The notes under the pieces were generated by a model. That model was not told the DNA's origin, did no database searches, and was given only the letters and a program-made list of their open reading frames with translations. Positions 6,038-9,125 of a DNA stretch of 9,125 bases are shown here, one piece after another. Source of the DNA: Oscillibacter sp. (GTDB lineage Bacteria > Bacillota > Clostridia > Oscillospirales > Oscillospiraceae). The position numbers were made by a program, and so were the translations under genes. Numbering within the stretch: the first letter of the stretch is position 1; each line of letters opens with the position of its first letter. The stretch lies in contig DNFA01000038.1 of NCBI GenBank assembly GCA_003487665.1, forward strand, positions 16,474-25,598, read 5' to 3'.

Positions 6038-6139
6038 TTACTTGCAGTTCTTGGCGTTCTTGGTATTCTTGGTGTTGGTGTTTTCGGTGTTTTCCGTGTT
6101 GGTGTTCTTGGTGTTTTTGGTGTTCTTCGTGTTATCCAT
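6038..6139 (-). CDS. Small Asn/Thr/Lys repeat peptide (33 residues), unknown function
   Basis: On the minus strand ATG (6139-6137) is preceded by GGAGG (6152-6148) at an 8-bp spacing, the strongest evidence that it is translated; TAA is 6040-6038. The peptide starts MDNTKNTKNTKNTNTENTEN and ends KNAKNCK, so it is built almost wholly from N-T-K and N-T-E tripeptides with one Cys next to the C-terminus. It has no signal peptide, membrane segment or hydrophobic core and must be disordered on its own. From memory, short Asn-rich peptides with a terminal Cys-Lys/Arg occur in spore-forming Clostridia without known function; a spore-related role is speculation. It converges on the carboxypeptidase gene and shares its bidirectional hairpin. 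No convincing promoter was found upstream. GTACC/GGTAC (6160-6172) is a small inverted repeat just above the ribosome binding site. Confidence 0.6.
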   Translation of the reverse strand: MDNTKNTKNTKNTNTENTENTNTKNTKNAKNCK

Positions 6140-6228
6140 GAGATATACCTCCATTTTCTGTACCCTTGGTACGGAGATAGTTTCACTCATACGCCGGGAA
6201 ATATGCAAAAAAATTCTGGAAAAACCCG

Positions 6229-6257
6229 TTGACAAACACGCCGCCGTAGTATACAAT
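6229..6257 (+). promoter_or_regulatory. Consensus sigma-A promoter of infC-rpmI-rplT
   Basis: TTGACA (6229-6234), a 17-bp spacer and TACAAT (6252-6257) match the housekeeping consensus at 11 of 12 bases. Transcription would begin near 6264, giving a leader of roughly 150 nt before infC. Confidence 0.85.
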
Positions 6258-6263
6258 ACTCTG

Positions 6264-6397
6264 GAAAACAAAGAAGGCCGGTGCATCCGCCTCACCTCCC
6301 GCATCAGCAAAGAGGTCAACAGCGTCGTATAAACGCCCGCAGGGTCGTTTATGTTGTTTCGCGGATGCCAGCAGCGTCCGCGTTTTTATTTTGGATT
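6264..6397 (+). promoter_or_regulatory. infC leader with mutually exclusive antiterminator and terminator
   Basis: GCATCCGC (6283-6290) is exactly complementary to GCGGATGC (6361-6368), which is also most of the 5' arm of the terminator at 6360-6392. Only one of the two helices can form. A third hairpin, ATAAACG/CGTTTAT (6329-6352, inner CCC/GGG), lies between them. The position and layout fit the ribosomal protein L20 attenuation leader known upstream of infC-rpmI-rplT in Bacillus. The assignment to L20 is by analogy; no protein-binding motif was verified. Confidence 0.65.
6360..6392 (+). terminator. Leader terminator (attenuator) directly before infC
   Basis: CGCGGATGC (6360-6368) pairs with GCGTCCGCG (6374-6382) over 9 bp with one wobble, loop CAGCA. 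TTTTTATTTT follows at 6383-6392. It ends 6 bp before the infC Shine-Dalgarno (GGAGG, 6398-6402), so read-through is needed to express the operon. Confidence 0.8.
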
Positions 6398-6411
6398 GGA
6401 GGTGCTTCGGT

Positions 6412-6930
6412 ATTAGCAAGGTACAGCATCAACTGAACGAGGAGATCACCGACAAGGAGATCCGACTGATCGGCGAAAACGGCGAACAGCTGGGCATCGT
6501 GTCCGGCGAGGAAGCTCTGCGCACCGCAGAGGAGCAGGGGCTTGATCTGGTGAAGATCTCTCCGCAGGCCACGCCGCCCGTGTGCAAGCTGATGAACTAC
6601 GGCAAGTACAAGTTCGAGCAGAGCAAGCGCGAGAAGGAAGCCAAAAAGAACCAGCACGTTGTCGAGATCAAGGAGATCCGCATGTCTCCGGGCATCGACG
6701 TGGGCGACTTCAACACCAAGCTGAAGAACGCACAGAAGTTCCTGTCCGATGGCAACCGCGTCAAGGTATCCGTCCGCTTCCGCGGCCGCGAGATGGCGCA
6801 CACCGAGATCGGACGTGATCTGCTGAACAAGTTCGCCGAGCTGTGTACCGAGGTGTCCACCCTGGACAAGGCCGCCAAGCTGGAGGGACGCAACATGTCC
6901 ATCTTCCTGTCCCCCAAGGCCGGCAAGTAA
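6412..6930 (+). CDS. infC: Translation initiation factor IF-3
   Basis: 172 residues, normal for IF-3. The start is AUU at 6412: GGAGG (6398-6402) lies 9 bp upstream, the protein then begins at the family's usual place (SKVQHQLNEEITDKEIRLIG), and no ATG or GTG is available nearby. Upstream in-frame TTG at 6391 would put the ribosome binding site inside the gene. IF-3 rejects non-AUG starts, so an AUU codon lets it repress its own translation, as known in Escherichia coli. The N-domain (~1-75) is followed by the basic linker YGKYKFEQSKREKEAKK and the C-domain with EIRMSPGIDVGDFNTK and the RFRGREMAH motif, which binds the 30S subunit. It is the first gene of the infC-rpmI-rplT operon. Confidence 0.96.
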   Translation: MSKVQHQLNEEITDKEIRLIGENGEQLGIVSGEEALRTAEEQGLDLVKISPQATPPVCKLMNYGKYKFEQSKREKEAKKNQHVVEIKEIRMSPGIDVGDFNTKLKNAQKFLSDGNRVKVSVRFRGREMAHTEIGRDLLNKFAELCTEVSTLDKAAKLEGRNMSIFLSPKAGK

Positions 6931-6969
6931 GCATTATCGCAGAGTATCATATTGGAAGGAGTAAACAAC

Positions 6970-7167
6970 ATGCCTAAACTGAAGACCCATAGCGGCGCAA
7001 AGAAGCGCTTCAACCTGACGAAAACCGGTAAGGTCAAGAGAGCTCATGCGTTCAAGAGCCACATCCTGACCAAGAAGGACACCAAGCGTGGCCGTCGTCT
7101 GCGCAGCACCACCTATGCTGACTGCACCACCGAGGCGACCATCCGCAAGATGATCCCTTACAAATAA
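6970..7167 (+). CDS. rpmI: 50S ribosomal protein L35
   Basis: 65 residues from ATG 6970; AAGGAG at 6956-6961 sets this start over the in-frame TTG at 6952. MPKLKTHSGAKKRFNLTKTG is the L35 N-terminus, and the short, very basic body (KVKRAHAFKSH, TKRGRRLR) is typical of a protein buried in 23S rRNA. Its position between infC and rplT is the universal bacterial arrangement. The 39-bp gap to infC contains no terminator. Confidence 0.98.
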   Translation: MPKLKTHSGAKKRFNLTKTGKVKRAHAFKSHILTKKDTKRGRRLRSTTYADCTTEATIRKMIPYK

Positions 7168-7203
7168 GATACGTTTTTCGTTAGAATAGGAGGCAATTGA
7201 AAT

Positions 7204-7554
7204 ATGGCACGTGTTAAAGGCGCAATGATGGCGCGTAAAAGAAGAAACAAGACTCTGAAGCTGGCCAAGGGCTACTGGGGCGCCAAGTCCAAGCACTTCA
7301 AGATGGCCAACGAGCAGGTCATGAAGTCCCTGACCTACGCCTATGTGGGTCGCCGTCTGAAGAAGCGTGACTTCCGTCAGCTGTGGATCACCCGTATCTC
7401 CGCCGCTGTGAAGCCCAACGGTCTGAACTACTCCACCTTCATGCACGGTCTGAAGGTCGCCGGCATCCAGATCAACCGCAAGATGCTGTCCGAGATGGCC
7501 ATCAACGATCCCGTGGCGTTCGCCGCCCTGTGCGAGATCGCCAAGAAGGCGTAA
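7204..7554 (+). CDS. rplT: 50S ribosomal protein L20
   Basis: 116 residues from ATG 7204, with AGGAGG at 7188-7193. MARVKGAMMARKRRNKTLKL, the GYWGAKSKHFK segment and RKMLSEMAINDPVAFAAL near the C-terminus are L20 hallmarks. L20 binds 23S rRNA early in 50S assembly. In Firmicutes it also binds the leader of its own operon, which fits the attenuator at 6264-6397. Confidence 0.98.
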   Translation: MARVKGAMMARKRRNKTLKLAKGYWGAKSKHFKMANEQVMKSLTYAYVGRRLKKRDFRQLWITRISAAVKPNGLNYSTFMHGLKVAGIQINRKMLSEMAINDPVAFAALCEIAKKA

Positions 7555-7568
7555 CCTTTTGTATACAT

Positions 7569-7597
7569 GCAGCGCCCTGCCCACGGCAGGGCGCTGC
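7569..7597 (+). terminator. Terminator-like hairpin after rplT
   Basis: GCAGCGCCCTGCC (7569-7581) and GGCAGGGCGCTGC (7585-7597) form a perfect 13-bp stem with a CAC loop, 14 bp after the rplT stop. There is no T run afterwards, so it may be a processing or stability element or a weak terminator. Confidence 0.65.
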
Positions 7598-7610
7598 GCT
7601 CATATTCCTG

Positions 7611-7640
7611 CTGGCAAAAGCTTGACAAGCCTGTTATAAT
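7611..7640 (+). promoter_or_regulatory. Extended -10 promoter of the flavodiiron gene
   Basis: TGT-TATAAT (7632-7640) is a perfect extended -10. The best-spaced -35 is CTGGCA (7611-7616, 18-bp spacer), which is weak. A perfect TTGACA at 7622-7627 is only 7 bp from the -10, too close to act as its -35. Confidence 0.65.
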
Positions 7641-7675
7641 ACTCCTGAAAATGACCACGGAAAGGATGTATGACC

Positions 7676-8887
7676 ATGTATTGTACCAGAAAAATTAACG
7701 CGGATTACACCTGGGTGGGCGCCGACTGCCGCCGCCTGGCGCTGTTTGAGGGCGTGTTCGGCGTGCCCGACGGCGTCAGCTTCAACAGCTATCTGCTGAC
7801 GGACGAAAAGACCGTCCTGTTCGACACGGTGGATAACGCCGTACGCACCACCTTCCGGGAGAACGTGACCCACGCGCTGGCCGGGCGCACGCCGGACTAC
7901 CTGGTGGTACACCACATGGAGCCGGATCACGCGGCGGAGATGGCGGACATGGCGCGGCTGTACCCGGACATGACCATCCTGTGCAGCGCCGCCGCCAAAA
8001 ACATGATCGCCCAGTTTTTCGGCACGGAGCTGGCCGCCCGCGTCACCGTGGTGAAGGAGGGCGACACCCTCTGCACCGGCAAGCACACCCTGCGCTTCAT
8101 CGCCGCGCCCATGGTACACTGGCCGGAGGTGCTGATGACCTACGACGAGACGGACAAGCTCCTGCTGTCGGCGGACGCCTTCGGCAGCTTCGGCGCGCTG
8201 AACGGCGCTCTGTTCGCCGACGAGGTGGATTTCGACCGGGATGTGCTGGACGAGGCGCGGCGCTACTATGCCAACATCGTGGGCAAATACGGTGCGCAGG
8301 TGCAGGCGGTGCTGCAGAAGGCCGCCGGCCTGGACGTGCAGATGCTCCTGCCCCTCCACGGTCACGTCTGGCGGCGGGATCTGGGCTACATTCTGGGCAA
8401 ATACGACCTGTGGAGCCGCTTCGAGCCGGAGACGCAGGGCGTGATGATCGCCTACGCCTCCGTGTACGGCAACACGGAAAACGCCGCCAACATTCTGGCC
8501 TGCCGCCTGGCCGAGCGGGGCGTGAAGGTGAAGATGTACGACGTGTCCGTGACGCCCGGCTCCTATGTGGTGTCCGACGCCTTCCGCTACAGCCATCTGG
8601 TGTTTGCCGCGCCCACCTATAACGGCGGCGTGTTCATCACCATGGACGAGCTGCTGCGGGATATCGCCTCCCACGGCCTGCAAAACCGCAGGTTCGCCCT
8701 GCTGGAAAACGGCACCTGGGCGCCCGTCACCGCCCGCCAGATGGCGGCGCTGATCGAGCCGCTGAAGGGCTGGCAGCAGGTGGGCGCGCCCGTGACCATC
8801 CGCTCTGCCGCCCACGAAGCGCAGATGCAGGCCATTGAGCAGCTGGCCGCAGCCATTTCCGGTGATATTTCCGGGGAAAATCAGTAA
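7676..8887 (+). CDS. fprA: Flavodiiron protein (A-type flavoprotein, O2/NO reductase)
   Basis: 403 residues from ATG 7676. This start is preferred over ATG 7670 because AAAGGA (7661-7666) is then 9 bp away, and the family commonly begins MYC.RK. The N-terminal metallo-beta-lactamase-like domain carries a complete di-iron site: H80-M-E82-P-D84-H85, H148 (in MVHWPE), D167 (in SADAFGSFGAL) and H228 (LPLHGHVWR). The C-terminal flavodoxin domain starts about residue 255, with the FMN phosphate loop S262-V-Y-G-N-T267. There is no rubredoxin extension, so electrons must come from a separate rubredoxin or coenzyme. The enzyme reduces O2 to water or NO to N2O in the cytoplasm of anaerobes. It is monocistronic between a promoter and the rpsB promoter. 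Confidence 0.95.
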   Translation: MYCTRKINADYTWVGADCRRLALFEGVFGVPDGVSFNSYLLTDEKTVLFDTVDNAVRTTFRENVTHALAGRTPDYLVVHHMEPDHAAEMADMARLYPDMTILCSAAAKNMIAQFFGTELAARVTVVKEGDTLCTGKHTLRFIAAPMVHWPEVLMTYDETDKLLLSADAFGSFGALNGALFADEVDFDRDVLDEARRYYANIVGKYGAQVQAVLQKAAGLDVQMLLPLHGHVWRRDLGYILGKYDLWSRFEPETQGVMIAYASVYGNTENAANILACRLAERGVKVKMYDVSVTPGSYVVSDAFRYSHLVFAAPTYNGGVFITMDELLRDIASHGLQNRRFALLENGTWAPVTARQMAALIEPLKGWQQVGAPVTIRSAAHEAQMQAIEQLAAAISGDISGENQ

Positions 8888-8891
8888 AAAA

Positions 8892-8931
8892 CCGCGGCAA
8901 AAGGCCAAAAAACGCTTGCATTATGCCGCGG
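8892..8931. repeat. Inverted repeat overlapping the rpsB promoter
   Basis: CCGCGGCA (8892-8899) and TGCCGCGG (8924-8931) are perfect 8-bp inverted arms around a 24-bp A-rich loop. The left arm is preceded by AAAAAA (8886-8891), which would make a U tract only for minus-strand transcripts. The right arm lies in the rpsB promoter spacer and the -35 lies in the loop. It may be the flavodiiron gene's 3' hairpin or an operator. Confidence 0.45.
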
Positions 8932-8944
8932 CGCGTGGTATTAT
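8916..8944 (+). promoter_or_regulatory. rpsB promoter
   Basis: TTGCAT (8916-8921), a 17-bp spacer and TATTAT (8939-8944) with an upstream TGG (extended -10, 8936-8938). This predicts a start near 8951 and a leader of about 100 nt. Confidence 0.75.
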
Positions 8945-8950
8945 ATTTCG

Positions 8951-9054
8951 GTGAATCCGCACAGCTTCGGACTTTCGGTCGGTGCCGCAAGGTTGGCCGG
9001 AGGGAGGAAGAGGCTGGAGGTACAAACTAAAATCAAAAGGAGAAACAAAACAAC
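8951..9054 (+). promoter_or_regulatory. rpsB 5' leader with GNRA-capped hairpin
   Basis: GGTCGGTGCC (8977-8986), loop GCAA (8987-8990) and GGTTGGCC (8991-8998) form a hairpin using several G-U pairs and a 2-nt bulge, capped by a GNRA tetraloop. A purine-rich GG-repeat stretch (8999-9020) follows, then AAGGAG at 9037-9042. The length suggests autogenous control by ribosomal protein S2, but I recognise no named leader family. Confidence 0.4.
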
Positions 9055-9125
9055 ATGGCAAATCAGAACGTCGTATCCATGAAGGCTCTGCTGGAAGCAG
9101 GCGTCCACTTCGGTCATCAGACCCG
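9055..9125 (+). CDS. rpsB: 30S ribosomal protein S2, N-terminal start (3' truncated by window edge)
   Basis: The first 23 codons from ATG 9055, MANQNVVSMKALLEAGVHFG followed by HQTR, match the S2 N-terminus, where the MKxLLEAGVHFGHQTR motif is nearly invariant. AAGGAG (9037-9042) lies 12 bp upstream, somewhat long. S2 binds the head-body junction of the 30S subunit. tsf normally follows, beyond the window. The frame is open to the last base. Confidence 0.95.
   Translation, partial: MANQNVVSMKALLEAGVHFGHQT

Noticed and set aside
6029..6232. Plus-strand hydrophobic 67-residue frame (MKKLLAVLGVLGILGVG...) looking like a membrane peptide
   Set aside because: It has no ribosome binding site and is the complement of the minus-strand NTK repeat, whose own Shine-Dalgarno is excellent. 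The hydrophobicity follows from the antisense of Asn/Lys/Thr codons.
6264..6397. T-box riboswitch upstream of infC
   Set aside because: No conserved T-box motif or specifier stem seen; the simple attenuator and the operon identity point to an L20-type leader.
1..9125. CRISPR array, tRNA, rRNA, insertion sequence or phage genes
   Set aside because: No regularly spaced repeats, cloverleaf, rRNA signature, transposase or phage domain could be seen anywhere in the window.

Overview
The window looks like two unrelated genomes joined near position 1762-1789. The left part (1-~1786) resembles an actinobacterial gut anaerobe of the Coriobacteriia/Eggerthellaceae kind. Its Leu and Ser codons are mixed (ctt, ttg, tcg), it has a DUF6273 surface-protein tail followed by a penicillin-recognising lipoprotein, and it contains the N-terminal 49 residues of a MacB-type ABC ATPase. 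The right part (~1766-9125) resembles a Clostridia/Oscillospiraceae genome. It is dominated by ctg, gtg and gcg codons, with strong AGGAGG-type ribosome binding sites, a B12-aminomutase reactivase pair, a flavodiiron protein and an infC-rpmI-rplT operon. The taxonomic labels are inference from protein resemblance and codon flavour; no search was run.

Layout. 2-394: C-terminal end of a DUF6273 protein. 394-1347: serine beta-lactamase-like lipoprotein, overlapping the previous stop (TGATG). 1348-1639: hairpin-rich non-coding stretch. 1640-2626: an open frame that starts as an ABC transporter ATPase and continues, from the Walker A motif onward, as KamB. 2623-4083: kamC, a MutS-like ATPase, overlapping kamB by ATGA. 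After two hairpins, 4287-5201 is a sugar-nucleotidyltransferase-like protein, and 4 bp later 5206-5979 is a membrane-anchored VanY-type D,D-carboxypeptidase. 6038-6139 on the minus strand is a 33-residue Asn/Thr/Lys repeat peptide with a good Shine-Dalgarno; it converges on the carboxypeptidase gene and diverges from infC. 6412-7554: infC (AUU start), rpmI, rplT behind a consensus promoter and a leader with a terminator/antiterminator pair. 7676-8887: flavodiiron protein. 9055 to the end: start of rpsB behind a strong promoter and a long leader.

How the genes fit together. KamB and KamC are expected to reactivate an adenosylcobalamin-dependent aminomutase (lysine 5,6- or possibly ornithine 4,5-) used in amino-acid fermentation. 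The nucleotidyltransferase and the carboxypeptidase form a small cell-envelope operon. The flavodiiron protein would protect a strict anaerobe from O2 or NO. The rest is the translation machinery.

I do not see an exotic new system. The most striking object, an apparent ABC-KamB fusion, is best explained as an assembly chimera through a short shared Walker A sequence. The observations most worth a second look are that junction, the minus-strand repeat peptide, and the infC leader attenuator.
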